Shown: positions 1 to 8,181 of the stretch, one piece after another
How the letters are laid out: every line of letters begins with the position of its first letter
Numbering within the stretch: position 1 is the first letter of the stretch
Origin: Pseudarthrobacter sp. NIBRBAC000502770
GTDB lineage: Bacteria > Actinomycetota > Actinomycetes > Actinomycetales > Micrococcaceae
Reading direction: 5' to 3'
Assembly: GCF_006517815.1 (NCBI RefSeq)
Contig: NZ_CP041198.1
Span: 3,162,001-3,226,000, forward strand
Length of the DNA stretch: 64,000 nucleotides
Program-made: the position numbers and the translations under genes
Notes under the pieces: model-generated
What the model was told of the DNA's origin: nothing
What the model saw: only the letters and a program-made list of their open reading frames with translations
The model's database searches: none

Positions 1-413
1 CCCCTGCCGTCCTGGCGAAGGGGGTCCGGTCGGTTGCCGCCCTTCCCTTCCGGCTCGAAGGTGAAACCAAGGCAGCACTGCTGCTGTACTCCCGCCGAGC
101 CCATCGCTTCGGGGGCCGGGTACTGAAGTTCGCCGAGGATTTCGTCAGCCAAACATCCCTGGCGCTCCGCCTTGCAGTGCGCTTTGCGCATTACAGCGAG
201 ACGGCGGCGAACCTCCGCGCCACCCTGGAGTCCCGCACGGTAATCGACATGGCGGTGGGCATCATCATGGCCCAGAACCGGTGCAGCCAGGAGGACGCTT
301 TCGCCATCCTGAAGACCGCGTCGAGCACCCGCAACACCAAGCTCCACGATGTGGCCGCGGCCGTGGTGAACGCCCTGGGCCAAGGGCCTGCGCGCACCCA
401 TTACGACGGCTAG
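1..413 (+). CDS. GAF-ANTAR domain regulator, C-terminal part (5' truncated by window)
   Basis: Reading frame is open from base 3 to the TAG at 411-413, so about 136 C-terminal residues are visible and the start lies before the window. The first part (LEGETKAALLLYS and FAEDFVSQTSLALRLAV) reads as the end of a GAF sensor domain. It is followed by a complete ANTAR domain with the usual signature SRTVIDMAVGIIMAQNRCS. ANTAR domains bind paired RNA hairpins and cause antitermination; the GAF ligand is unknown. The protein is closely similar in layout to the ANTAR proteins encoded at 16.1-18.6 kb, so this neighbourhood holds several paralogues. Confidence 0.85.
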   Translation, partial: PAVLAKGVRSVAALPFRLEGETKAALLLYSRRAHRFGGRVLKFAEDFVSQTSLALRLAVRFAHYSETAANLRATLESRTVIDMAVGIIMAQNRCSQEDAFAILKTASSTRNTKLHDVAAAVVNALGQGPARTHYDG

Positions 414-481
414 GCCCCGCGGCCTGCTGCATCCCCGCCCGCCCAGTAGAATGGTGCCAACTTTTCGCCGGGGGGCTCAAT

Positions 482-892
482 TTGGAACAGCAGCGTGTTT
501 GCCTTGTCGTAGAAGATGACGACGATATCCGGGGCCTGATCTCCGTGGTCCTTGCCCATGCGGGCTTCAAGGTCACAGCCGTGGCCACAGGCGCGGAGGG
601 CATCGCCGCAGCGGCCGATCCCGCCATCGCCCTGGTCACCCTGGACCTTGGCCTTCCGGATATGGACGGGCACGTGGTGGCGCAAGCCATCGGAAACCTC
701 ACCACCGCGCCCCTGCTGTTCCTCACCGCCCGCTCCGAGGAGGACGACGTCCTTGCCGGCATGGCGTCCGGGGCCGCCGGCTACCTCACCAAACCCTTCC
801 ATCCGAAGGAACTGAAGGAGCTCGCCGGGCAGCTGTGCCCGGCGGCGGCCGCCTCAGGGGAGCCGCACCTACCCGGCAAATCGCACTGCTGA
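482..892 (+). CDS. Single-domain response regulator (receiver only)
   Basis: A 136-residue CheY-like receiver domain with no output domain. Acidic pocket EDDDD at residues 11-15, predicted phospho-acceptor Asp55 (LVTLDLGLPDMDG), Thr82 in FLTAR and Lys104 in YLTKPF are all in the expected order. I choose the TTG at 482 because a GGGGGG run lies just upstream and the receiver fold begins immediately after it; the frame is open much further upstream but that part does not look like protein. No histidine kinase lies nearby, so it is an orphan regulator that follows a GAF-ANTAR gene, which may suggest a shared signalling role. Confidence 0.8.
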   Translation: MEQQRVCLVVEDDDDIRGLISVVLAHAGFKVTAVATGAEGIAAAADPAIALVTLDLGLPDMDGHVVAQAIGNLTTAPLLFLTARSEEDDVLAGMASGAAGYLTKPFHPKELKELAGQLCPAAAASGEPHLPGKSHC

Positions 893-932
893 GCCCGCCG
901 GCCGCGCGGCAGAACGCCTCGGCGGCGGGACA

Positions 933-967
933 GCGTCCGACGGCGGCGCGTTGCCGCCGTCGGACGC
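933..967. terminator. Hairpin terminator after response regulator
   Basis: Perfect inverted repeat, arms 933-946 and 954-967 (core GTCCGACGGCGG), loop of about 5-7 bases. It lies 40 bases after the response regulator stop and before the ArsR-type gene. It is a variant of the hairpin family found at many gene ends in this window. Confidence 0.65.
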
Positions 968-1042
968 GCGCCCTTCCTACTGCCGGTCGCCCAGGGGGGA
1001 GCCGTGGATCCGTGTGCACCACGGCCGAAGGTATGACACTAT

Positions 1043-1426
1043 ATGCGCATGAATGCAGATAAGAATGCTTGCGCCCTGGGCACCGACAGCCAGTACGTGG
1101 AGCTGGCAGTGGAGGTGTTCGCCATGCTGGCGGATGCCACCAGGGTGCGCATAGTCCTTGCGCTCCGCGAGGGGGAGATGGCGGTGGGCGCCCTTGCGGA
1201 CGTTGTGGGCAAATCTCCCGCCGCCGTATCCCAGCACCTGGCAAAAATGAGGCTGGCACGAATGGTGTCTACCCGCCAGGACGGAACCCGGGTGATGTAC
1301 CGGCTGGAGAACGAACACGCCCGGCAGCTGGTGGCCGACGCGATTTTCCAGGCCGAGCATGCCCTCGGCGGGGAACCGGCCCACCACCGGGCCGCCAACC
1401 ACACCGCGCAACGGAGTGCCTCATGA
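1043..1426 (+). CDS. kmtR: ArsR/SmtB-family metal sensor, KmtR-like (Ni/Co)
   Basis: A 127-residue winged-helix repressor (LADATRVRIVLALR; recognition helix KSPAAVSQHLAKM). The C-terminal region carries His92, Glu105, His106, His114 and His115. Their spacing (0, +13, +14, +22, +23) is exactly that of the five nickel/cobalt ligands of Mycobacterium tuberculosis KmtR (His88, Glu101, His102, His110, His111). KmtR is known to repress a CDF exporter, and here the stop codon overlaps the ATG of a CDF gene by four bases. I infer Ni(II)/Co(II)-released repression of this two-gene operon. ATG at 1049 is an alternative start. An ATGCGCAT palindrome lies across the start codon region and could be part of the operator. 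Confidence 0.82.
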   Translation: MRMNADKNACALGTDSQYVELAVEVFAMLADATRVRIVLALREGEMAVGALADVVGKSPAAVSQHLAKMRLARMVSTRQDGTRVMYRLENEHARQLVADAIFQAEHALGGEPAHHRAANHTAQRSAS

Positions 1427-2514
1427 GCCGGCCGCACCAGGAGTCAACGCACACCCACGGGCACGGGCATGACCATGACCACGGGCACGACCACGACCAC
1501 GACCACGACCACCACCATCACGACCACGACCACGACCACCACCATCACGACCACGACCACGACCACGACCACCATCACCATTCCGGGTTCAAGGGCTGGC
1601 TGTTCGAACTGTTCGTGCCGCACACGCACGACGCCGCAGATTCCATTGACGACGCGATGGAAGCCAGCACCGAGGGCATCCGTGCGCTGAAGATCAGCAT
1701 GTTCGTGCTGCTGGCCACCACCGTGCTGCAGTTCCTGGTGGTCCTGTTCAGCAGCTCGGTGGCCTTGCTGGCGGACACCATCCACAACTTCTCCGATGCC
1801 CTGACCGCGGTGCCCCTGTGGGTTGCCTTCATCCTCGGGCGCAGGGCCGCCAACCGCCGGTACACCTACGGCTACGGCCGGGCAGAGGACCTGGCCGGCC
1901 TGTTCATCGTGGCTGTGGTGGCGCTCTCCGCCGTCGTGGCCGGTTGGCAGTCGGTGGACCGGCTGATCCATCCCCAGCCGCTCCAGAACCTGGGCTGGGT
2001 CATGGCCGCGGGCCTTATCGGCTTTGCAGGAAACGAGGCCGTAGCCATTTACCGCATCCGGGTCGGCCGCAGGATCGGTTCCGCAGCGCTGGTGGCCGAC
2101 GGCGTGCACGCCCGGACCGACGGTTTCACCTCGTTGGCTGTGGTGATCGGCGCCGTCGGCGTCATGCTCGGTTTTCCGCTGGCGGATCCCATCGTTGGCT
2201 TGGTCATTTCAGCAGCCATCATGGTGCTGCTCTGGGGCACCGTCCGGAGCATCGGCCGGCGGCTCATGGATGGCATCGAACCAGACCTGGTTTCGCGCGC
2301 ACTGCTGGCACTGGAGGAGACGCCGGGCGTCCTCGCGGTAGGAAACCTGCAGCTGCGGTGGTCCGGCCACCGCCTCCAGGGATCGGCACGGATCGAACTC
2401 GCTGACACGGAGTTGTCGCAGGCCGAAGAGATCCTTGACCGCGCCGGCCACCGGCTCCGGCACGCACTGCCCAAGCTTGACCACATGCTCCTGGCTCCCG
2501 CCACCCGGCGGTAG
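1423..2514 (+). CDS. CDF (cation diffusion facilitator) efflux transporter with His/Asp-rich N-tail
   Basis: A 363-residue inner-membrane metal/proton antiporter of the CzcD/ZitB group. The first 53 residues contain 28 histidines in an HD/HHHH pattern, probably a cytosolic metal buffer. Transmembrane site residues follow the CDF pattern: His121-x3-Asp125 (DTIHNFSD) and a second HARTD motif in the later helix pair. The C-terminal domain after LMDGIEP is the usual cytoplasmic dimerisation domain. The ATG at 1423 overlaps the TGA of the upstream sensor, so translation is coupled. Given the KmtR-type sensor, the likely substrate is Ni, Co or both, though zinc cannot be excluded from sequence alone. 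Confidence 0.9.
   Translation: MSRPHQESTHTHGHGHDHDHGHDHDHDHDHHHHDHDHDHHHHDHDHDHDHHHHSGFKGWLFELFVPHTHDAADSIDDAMEASTEGIRALKISMFVLLATTVLQFLVVLFSSSVALLADTIHNFSDALTAVPLWVAFILGRRAANRRYTYGYGRAEDLAGLFIVAVVALSAVVAGWQSVDRLIHPQPLQNLGWVMAAGLIGFAGNEAVAIYRIRVGRRIGSAALVADGVHARTDGFTSLAVVIGAVGVMLGFPLADPIVGLVISAAIMVLLWGTVRSIGRRLMDGIEPDLVSRALLALEETPGVLAVGNLQLRWSGHRLQGSARIELADTELSQAEEILDRAGHRLRHALPKLDHMLLAPATRR
1441..1581 (+). repeat. CAY-GAY codon repeat encoding His/Asp tail
   Basis: A low-complexity tract of alternating CAC/CAT and GAC codons inside the CDF gene, with blocks of four His codons separated by HD dipeptides. Such tracts change length easily by slippage, so copy number may vary between strains. 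Confidence 0.85.
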
Positions 2515-2523
2515 CAGGCACAA

Positions 2524-2566
2524 AACGCAGAAGTGGCCCTGCCAGACGGCGGGCCACTTCTGCGTT
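2524..2566. terminator. Bidirectional hairpin terminator
   Basis: Perfect 16-bp inverted repeat, arms 2524-2539 and 2551-2566 (AACGCAGAAGTGGCCC and its complement), 11-base loop. It sits exactly between the convergent CDF (+) and desaturase (-) genes and can serve both. Confidence 0.8.
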
Positions 2567-2581
2567 GATGGGATTTCCGGC

Positions 2582-3751
2582 CTAGGCCCGGGCAGGCTTT
2601 CCAGGCAGCGCCAGTTTGAAGACCTTGGCCCAGGACGAGCCCACCTGCTTCAGGAGCGGACCGGTGGTGTACTTCAGGCCGTAGCGCTGGCAGATCTCAC
2701 GGACCCTCGGCGCCACCTCCGCGTACCGGTTGGAGGGCAGGTCCGGGAAGAGGTGGTGCTCAATCTGGTGCGAGAGGTTGCCCGTCATAAGGTGCATGAA
2801 TTTCGAGCCTGAGATGTTGGCTGAGCCAATCATCTGCCGGACATACCAGTCACCGCGGGTTTCGCCGTCCACCATCTCTTCGGTGAAGGTGTCGGTTCCT
2901 TCCGGGAAGTGGCCGCAGAAGATGACCGCGTGGGCCCAGACATTGCGGATGGCGTTGGCAGTGATCGTGCCGAACAGCGCCTGCTTGGCGGATCCGGTCA
3001 GCATGGCGACGGCAGGAGTGGCCGCGTAGTCCTTGGTGAACTGGGTTACGACCTTCTTGCCCAGCGCCTTGAGGTCCTTGAGCAGGGCTTCCTTGGACTT
3101 GGTGCCTTCCTTGTACTCGGTCAGCTCGAGGTCGTAGATGGCGATGCCCCACTCGAAAACCGGCGCCAGGATGGCGTTGAACAACGGGTTGGCCAGATTG
3201 ATGGGCTTCCACGGCTGGTTCTCGTCCATGCGCAGGAGGTTGTATCCGACGTCGTTGTCCTTGCCCACCACGTTGGTCCACCGGTGGTGCAGGTCGTTGT
3301 GGGTGTGCTGCCAGGACCGCGAGGGGGTGACGAAGTCCCATTCCCAGGTGGTGGAGTGGATGTCCGGGTCCCGCATCCAGTCCCACTGGCCGTGCAGGAT
3401 GTTGTGGCCCAGCTCCATGTTTTCCAGGATCTTGGCCAGGCTGAGCAGGGTGGTCCCCGCGACCCACGCGGCTTTGTTCTTGCTGACCAGGAGGGCGGCG
3501 CGGCCGGAAATCTCCAGGCCACGCTGGATCTTGATCATCCGGCGGATGTAGGCGGCGTCCTCCGCCCCGCGCTTGCCCAGGATCTCGTCCCGGATGGCGT
3601 CGAGCTCACGGCCCAGCTCCGCTACCTGCTCATCGCTGAGGTGCGCGGCTGCGGGGGGCCGGACGGCGGGGCTGCCGGATTCGGCAAGCTTCCCGGGCCG
3701 GGTTCTCGAGCTTCCCGCGGGGGTGACCTTGCTTGGTGTGATTACAGACAT
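2582..3751 (-). CDS. Membrane fatty-acid desaturase (acyl-lipid/acyl-CoA type)
   Basis: A 389-residue integral-membrane di-iron desaturase. The three histidine boxes are visible: H116NILH120, H151NDLHH156 and H328QIEHH333. The last box, with Gln in HQIEHH, resembles the linoleoyl-CoA/DesA3-like branch. The ATG at 3751 is preferred over the upstream in-frame ATG at 3805 because GAGGAG stands just before it and the upstream start would overlap the reductase gene. It lies 13 bases downstream of the reductase stop, so the two form an operon in which the reductase delivers electrons. The likely product is a membrane-lipid unsaturated acyl chain; the double-bond position cannot be read from sequence. 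Confidence 0.9.
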   Translation of the reverse strand: MSVITPSKVTPAGSSRTRPGKLAESGSPAVRPPAAAHLSDEQVAELGRELDAIRDEILGKRGAEDAAYIRRMIKIQRGLEISGRAALLVSKNKAAWVAGTTLLSLAKILENMELGHNILHGQWDWMRDPDIHSTTWEWDFVTPSRSWQHTHNDLHHRWTNVVGKDNDVGYNLLRMDENQPWKPINLANPLFNAILAPVFEWGIAIYDLELTEYKEGTKSKEALLKDLKALGKKVVTQFTKDYAATPAVAMLTGSAKQALFGTITANAIRNVWAHAVIFCGHFPEGTDTFTEEMVDGETRGDWYVRQMIGSANISGSKFMHLMTGNLSHQIEHHLFPDLPSNRYAEVAPRVREICQRYGLKYTTGPLLKQVGSSWAKVFKLALPGKPARA

Positions 3752-3764
3752 TCCGTGGTGCTCC

Positions 3765-4910
3765 TCAGATTTCGAGGTTGACGGGTCCGGCGGCTGCCGA
3801 GACACACGTTTGGATGAGTTGGCCTGGTTCCCCGTGGATTTCCCCGGTCCGCAGGTCGCGGACCTGCCCCGCCAGGAGTGGTGTGAGGCAGCTGTGGCAG
3901 ATGCCCATCCGGCAGCCGCTGGGCATCAGCACCCCGGCGTCCTCGCCGATGTCCAGGATGGGGGTGTCGCCGTCGGCTTCCACCTCCCGGTCGGATGCCT
4001 CGAAGGTGACCAGGCCGCCGTCGTGCCCTACGCCGGCGTTGAAGGTGGTGTTGAAGCGTTCGATCATGAGGTTGCCGGCGTCTCCGGCAACGGCGACGTC
4101 GGTTCCGGGTGCCCTGGTGGTCAGGGCGGCGCGCTTCCAGAGGGCCTCGGCGTCGTCCAGGAAGCTGTCCGGGCCGCAGGCGTAGGCCGCCCGTTCCTTC
4201 CAGTCGGGGCAGATCTCGTCCAACTCTTTGGTGCTGGAGAAGTCCATGCGGCCCTGCTCACCGGTGTACCAGTGCGCCAGGCGGAAGTTGGGGAACTGGT
4301 CCGCGAGCTCGGCCAGCTCTTCACGGAACAGGCTGTCACCCGGGGTGCGTGCGGAGTGGACCAGCACGACGTCGGCATCCGGACGCCGCGGCACAAGGGT
4401 ACGGATCATGGACATCACCGGAGTGATGCCACTGCCGGCGGTGACCATGAGAAGGGGGCGGGGGTGCTCCGGAAGGACGAAGTCGCCCTGCGGCGGAGCC
4501 AGAAACAGGACATCGCCGGGCTTGGTGGTGCGCACCAGCGTGCCGGACACTGCGCCGACGTCGGTGACGGTGATGGCAGGATCCTTGCCTGCGGGAGCGC
4601 TAAGGGAGTAGGAACGCCAGTGCCGCACGCCGTCGAGCTCGACGCCGATGCGGGCCCACTGCCCCGCCAGGTGCGCCTTCCACCCGCGGCCGGGGCGGAA
4701 AAAGATGGTTGCCGACTGCGCGGTTTCCTGCACCACGCGGGTGACCACGCCCCGAAGCTGGCGAGCCGAGTAGACAGGGTTGAACAGGGCCAGAATGTCT
4801 TCCGGCGCCAAGGGGGTGGTAAGCACTGAGGCCGCCTGGGCCAGCTGACGTAGCCGGATCATACGGTTAAGCCTAGAGCGGTGTGAGCCATATTTCTCTC
4901 TCTCCGTCAT
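3765..4910 (-). CDS. Ferredoxin--NAD(P)H reductase with C-terminal 2Fe-2S domain (desaturase partner)
   Basis: A 381-residue flavoprotein. An FAD-binding motif RSYSLSAP comes first, then an NAD(P)-binding motif VTAGSGITPVMSM, and finally a plant-type 2Fe-2S domain with C-x4-C-x2-C (SGCRMGICHSC) plus a distal Cys in IQTCVSA. The same architecture is found in Rv3230c, the reductase that feeds the DesA3 stearoyl-CoA desaturase in M. tuberculosis. Its position just upstream of the desaturase supports that role. The start is uncertain: ATG 4910 is used, but ATG 4862 (MIRLRQLAQ) also fits the family and neither has a clear ribosome-binding site. Confidence 0.88.
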   Translation of the reverse strand: MTEREKYGSHRSRLNRMIRLRQLAQAASVLTTPLAPEDILALFNPVYSARQLRGVVTRVVQETAQSATIFFRPGRGWKAHLAGQWARIGVELDGVRHWRSYSLSAPAGKDPAITVTDVGAVSGTLVRTTKPGDVLFLAPPQGDFVLPEHPRPLLMVTAGSGITPVMSMIRTLVPRRPDADVVLVHSARTPGDSLFREELAELADQFPNFRLAHWYTGEQGRMDFSSTKELDEICPDWKERAAYACGPDSFLDDAEALWKRAALTTRAPGTDVAVAGDAGNLMIERFNTTFNAGVGHDGGLVTFEASDREVEADGDTPILDIGEDAGVLMPSGCRMGICHSCLTPLLAGQVRDLRTGEIHGEPGQLIQTCVSAAAGPVNLEI

Positions 4911-5065
4911 ATGACCGTTCCGCAGTCACACGCTAGTTATCGGCGCGAAGCCCCCACGTCGCCCTCTAAGAGTAACGGTTAGGTATCAAGGAAGGTTCCC
5001 GCCGTCCATTCGGCTCCCTCCCAGGGCCCCCGCCGGGCCGCATTACCGGCTGGCATGATGGCTTC

Positions 5066-5425
5066 GTGGGTATCCCTGGCGAGTCTGTCAATGTTTTCAA
5101 GACCATCGTGCTGTTCGTGCTGGCCGCCGCCGCGGAAATAGGTGGGGCCTGGCTGGTGTGGCAGGCCGTGCGCGAAGGCAGGGACTGGTGGTGGGCCGGG
5201 CTTGGCGTGATCGCGCTGGGAGCTTACGGTTTCGTGGCCACGCTCCAGCCAGATGCCCATTTCGGCCGGATCCTTGCGGCCTACGGCGGCGTGTTCGTGG
5301 CCGGTTCCCTGGCCTGGGGCATGGCCTTTGACGGCTTCCGCCCGGACCGGTGGGACATCACCGGGTCCCTGGTGTGCCTCCTGGGGGTTGCCGTGATCAT
5401 GTTTGCTCCCCGCAGCGGCGGATAG
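5066..5425 (+). CDS. YnfA/UPF0060 family small membrane protein
   Basis: A 119-residue protein with four hydrophobic segments and the family pattern [12 protein letters not shown] near the start, [24 protein letters not shown] in the middle and [21 protein letters not shown] at the end. The length is close to the roughly 110 residues usual for YnfA proteins. These are relatives of small multidrug resistance transporters, but the substrate is unknown. A GTG at 5066 is the only plausible start in frame near the first helix. The last 20 bases approach the next gene, which may be cotranscribed. Confidence 0.8.
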   Translation: MGIPGESVNVFKTIVLFVLAAAAEIGGAWLVWQAVREGRDWWWAGLGVIALGAYGFVATLQPDAHFGRILAAYGGVFVAGSLAWGMAFDGFRPDRWDITGSLVCLLGVAVIMFAPRSGG

Positions 5426-5483
5426 CAGGAGCGCGTGGGCAGCGGCGGTGGCTAAGATCTACCCACGACGAAAGGCGGGCCCT

Positions 5484-6686
5484 GTGGACCGGGTGGACTA
5501 CTGCGTTATCGGCGGCGGAATCATAGGCCTGGCAACCGCCTACCAGCTGCTGCAGAAGCAACCGGGAGCTTCGCTGGTCCTGCTGGAGGCCGCGGAGTCC
5601 CTGGCATCACACCAGACCGGACACAACAGCGGCGTCATCCACTCCGGGATCTACTACGCCCCGGACAGCCTCAAGGCACGGTTCAGCAAGGCGGGGTCGC
5701 AGCAGACCAAGGAGTTCTGCCGGGAACACGGCATCAGGTACGCCGAGCCGGGCAAACTGCTGGTGGCAACGTCCGCGGTGGAATTAGACAGGCTGGACCG
5801 CCTGGAAGAACGCGCGGCCGTCCATGGGCTGCCCTGCGAGCGCATTGGCCAAGACGAACTCAACCGGCGCGAGCCCAACGTTTCGGGCCTGGGCGCCCTG
5901 TTCATTCCCAGCACCGGAATCGTGGACTACCGGGACGTGGCGCGGAAACTGGCTGACCTCATCTCCGCTGCCGGCGGCCGGGTCATCACCGGAGCCAGGG
6001 TGGACTCCATCGTGGAGCATTCAGACCGGGTGGACGTTGGCACAGCCCACGCCCTCTATTCCTGCCGCCGCCTGGTGGCCTGTGCGGGCCTGCAGTCGGA
6101 CCGCCTGGCGGAAATGGCCGGAATGAACATCGACGTGCAGATCATTCCCTTCCGCGGAGAATATTTTGAGTTGCCGGACGCCAAGTCGGATTACGTTACG
6201 CACCTCATCTACCCGGTACCGGACCCGGACCTGCCTTTCCTGGGGGTACATCTCACCCCCACCATCCACGGCAGCATCACGGTGGGACCCAACGCGGTGC
6301 TGGGCCTGGCCCGGGAGGGCTATCCCAAATTCTCGGTGGACCTCAGGGATGTGGGCCGCTACGTGCGCTTTCCGGGGCTGTGGCGTGTGGCCCGGTCCAA
6401 CGCAGCCACCGCGGTGCGCGAGGTCCGCAACTCGCTGTTCAAGGGAAGCTACCTGCAGGAATGCCGCAAATACGCTCCGGGCCTGGCCAAAGCGGACCTG
6501 CTGCCGTACGGGGCAGGCATCCGTGCACAGGCTGTACGCCGGGATGGAACGCTCCTCCACGACTTCCTGCTGGCGGAGACAGAGCGGATGATCCACGTCC
6601 TGAGCGCCCCTTCCCCCGCCGCAACAGCCGCCCTGCCCATTGGGGATCACCTTGCCGGCAAAGCCGCGCTCCGCCATATTTCCTGA
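5484..6686 (+). CDS. lhgO: L-2-hydroxyglutarate oxidase (FAD-dependent)
   Basis: A 400-residue FAD oxidoreductase of the DAO fold. The N-terminal dinucleotide motif is YCVIGGGIIGLATAYQL, followed by the LhgO signature HQTGHNSGVIHSGIYY. Both are characteristic of L2HGDH/LhgO enzymes that return L-2-hydroxyglutarate to 2-oxoglutarate at the membrane or via an electron acceptor. The GTG at 5484 is chosen because AAAGGCGGG lies just upstream and it starts directly before the FAD fold; the frame is open upstream to 5403 but overlaps the previous gene. Length agrees with the family. Confidence 0.88.
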   Translation: MDRVDYCVIGGGIIGLATAYQLLQKQPGASLVLLEAAESLASHQTGHNSGVIHSGIYYAPDSLKARFSKAGSQQTKEFCREHGIRYAEPGKLLVATSAVELDRLDRLEERAAVHGLPCERIGQDELNRREPNVSGLGALFIPSTGIVDYRDVARKLADLISAAGGRVITGARVDSIVEHSDRVDVGTAHALYSCRRLVACAGLQSDRLAEMAGMNIDVQIIPFRGEYFELPDAKSDYVTHLIYPVPDPDLPFLGVHLTPTIHGSITVGPNAVLGLAREGYPKFSVDLRDVGRYVRFPGLWRVARSNAATAVREVRNSLFKGSYLQECRKYAPGLAKADLLPYGAGIRAQAVRRDGTLLHDFLLAETERMIHVLSAPSPAATAALPIGDHLAGKAALRHIS

Positions 6687-6723
6687 CCGGCAGCCCCTCA
6701 CCCGCCGCGGCTAAACTGGCCCG

Positions 6724-7128
6724 GTGATCAACAGTGAGCAGCCCCCCAGGCCCACCGTCCCGCCATCGCGCGGAAGGATGGCCGAACGGCTGCTCCCCGG
6801 CGGCGAGGAACCGGACCCGCGCTTCACGCTGGCGAACGAACGCACCTTCCTGGCCTGGATCCGGACGTCGCTGGCGCTGCTGGCAGGGGGCATCGCCATC
6901 GAGGCATTCACCTCCGGCCTCTTCATCGAACCTGTCCGGAAAGGCCTGGCCATCCTGTTGCTGCTGCTGGGCATGATGCTCAGCGGTGGCGCCGCCCTTC
7001 GGTGGCTTCGGGTGGAACGGAGCATGCGCAATAAGGCGCCGCTGCCGCTGCCGCTTTTTGTGCCCCTGTTGGCCGGCGCAGGCGCGCTGGCCGCCGCCGT
7101 CGTACTGGTCTTCATCCTCTGGCGCTGA
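6724..7128 (+). CDS. DUF202 (YidH-type) membrane protein
   Basis: A 134-residue protein with GTG start. A cytoplasmic N-terminus carries the DUF202 hallmark DPRFTLANERTFLAWIRTSLALLAGG, then three hydrophobic helices to the end. Function of the family is unknown. It is followed after three bases by a second DUF202 gene, an arrangement that is common in actinobacteria and suggests the two small proteins work together in the membrane. Confidence 0.82.
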   Translation: MINSEQPPRPTVPPSRGRMAERLLPGGEEPDPRFTLANERTFLAWIRTSLALLAGGIAIEAFTSGLFIEPVRKGLAILLLLLGMMLSGGAALRWLRVERSMRNKAPLPLPLFVPLLAGAGALAAAVVLVFILWR

Positions 7129-7131
7129 ACT

Positions 7132-7464
7132 GTGGCAGCACACGCACCCAGCCCCCACGGCGATCCCGGCCTCCAGCCCGAGCGGACCGCCCTCGCATGG
7201 GGGCGGACTATGCTGGCGCTGGCTACGGCGAGCGCTTTCTTCCTGCGCTGGCTCCCCACCTACGGCGCGCCCATCCTGGTACTGCCGGTGATTTCGGGCG
7301 GGGCTGCCCTTGCCATCTACCTCACCCAGCGCCGCCGTTACCGGGCCAGGTCCCACGGCCTGGCAGGCGAAAGCATCGAGGCCGACCTGCCCGCCGTCCT
7401 TTGGACTGCCTTTGCGGGCGTCGCCCTGGGGTGCCTGGGAATAGTGGTGGTCCTGGTCAGCTAG
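7132..7464 (+). CDS. DUF202 membrane protein, second copy
   Basis: A 110-residue GTG-start protein with the shortened DUF202 motif LQPERTALAWGRTMLALATASAFFLRW and three transmembrane segments. It follows its paralogue by three bases and shares the terminal CTAG with the convergent gene on the minus strand, so the two stop codons overlap. Function unknown. Confidence 0.8.
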   Translation: MAAHAPSPHGDPGLQPERTALAWGRTMLALATASAFFLRWLPTYGAPILVLPVISGGAALAIYLTQRRRYRARSHGLAGESIEADLPAVLWTAFAGVALGCLGIVVVLVS

Positions 7465-7859
7465 AACATCGGCAGGACGAAGCCGGCCAGCAGCGCCACG
7501 GCGCCGATTGCCGTGAGGCAGCGGCCCAGGACCGAGGCCGTCCTGCCCGCCTCTTCCGGCCTGGTGGTCTGCCACTGCGTGGGGCGCTTGGGGTGGTAAT
7601 AGATGGGGAGGGTGTCCCCAGCGGCCATGTCCCTGATGTCGTAAGGGGACATTGGGGCGTGGTGCACCTGGTGCTTCCGGTCGAGCCAGCGGAAGCCCAC
7701 ACCGGTGGAATCCGAGTACACCACGCCCTCTGCAACATCCCAGGGGTGCACGAAGCGGCGGAGGAATCCGGTGTAGAAGAGCAGCCCCAACCCTGCGGGC
7801 AGGCACAACCAGGTGAGCACTTCCAGGATGGGACCTGCCATATCGAGCGCAGTGGGCAT
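7461..7859 (-). CDS. DUF3592-like membrane protein
   Basis: A 132-residue protein with one hydrophobic segment near each end (LEVLTWLCLPAGLGLLFYTGF and LTAIGAVALLAGFVLPM) flanking a soluble middle. The middle contains a conversion-type motif GDTLPIYYHPKRPTQW that is typical of DUF3592 proteins (V/IxYxPxxP). No catalytic residues are evident and the role is unknown. It is a single gene convergent with the DUF202 pair and divergent from the DUF2630 gene. Confidence 0.65.
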   Translation of the reverse strand: MPTALDMAGPILEVLTWLCLPAGLGLLFYTGFLRRFVHPWDVAEGVVYSDSTGVGFRWLDRKHQVHHAPMSPYDIRDMAAGDTLPIYYHPKRPTQWQTTRPEEAGRTASVLGRCLTAIGAVALLAGFVLPMF

Positions 7860-7944
7860 GAAGTTGATGGTACCGCTCAGGGGCTGGCTCCTTCAGCACC
7901 GGGTACGTACGCTGAAGGGGACCGGACCGGAGTTAGGGGTAGCC

Positions 7945-8181
7945 ATGAATGATCAGGATATTTTGTCGCACATCCAGGCCCTGGTGGAGGAGGAGCACTC
8001 GCTGCGCGAAGGCTCGGGTGACGGGCAGGCGCCGGACCAGGCACGGCTCAAGTATGTGGAAGAAAGCCTGGACCAGTACTGGGACCTGCTGCGCCAACGG
8101 CGGGCCAAGAAGGATTCGGGCGAGAACCCGAACGACGCCGAGGCCCGCCCGATCAGCGAAGTGGAGGGTTACAGGCAGTAA
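7945..8181 (+). CDS. DUF2630 small protein
   Basis: A 78-residue highly charged helical protein (ILSHIQALVEEEHSLRE, then ARLKYVEESLDQYWDLLRQRRA) that matches the DUF2630 family common in actinobacteria. The ATG at 7945 follows AGGGG at a good distance; the frame upstream overlaps a promoter region and is not used. The TAA stop shares its last base with the ATG of the downstream nitrilase-family gene (TAATG), so translation is coupled. Function unknown. Confidence 0.8.
   Translation: MNDQDILSHIQALVEEEHSLREGSGDGQAPDQARLKYVEESLDQYWDLLRQRRAKKDSGENPNDAEARPISEVEGYRQ

Noticed and set aside
1441..1581. Tandem CAC/GAC repeat considered as a CRISPR or minisatellite
   Set aside because: It is in frame within a CDF gene and codes for a His/Asp tail; there are no spacers.
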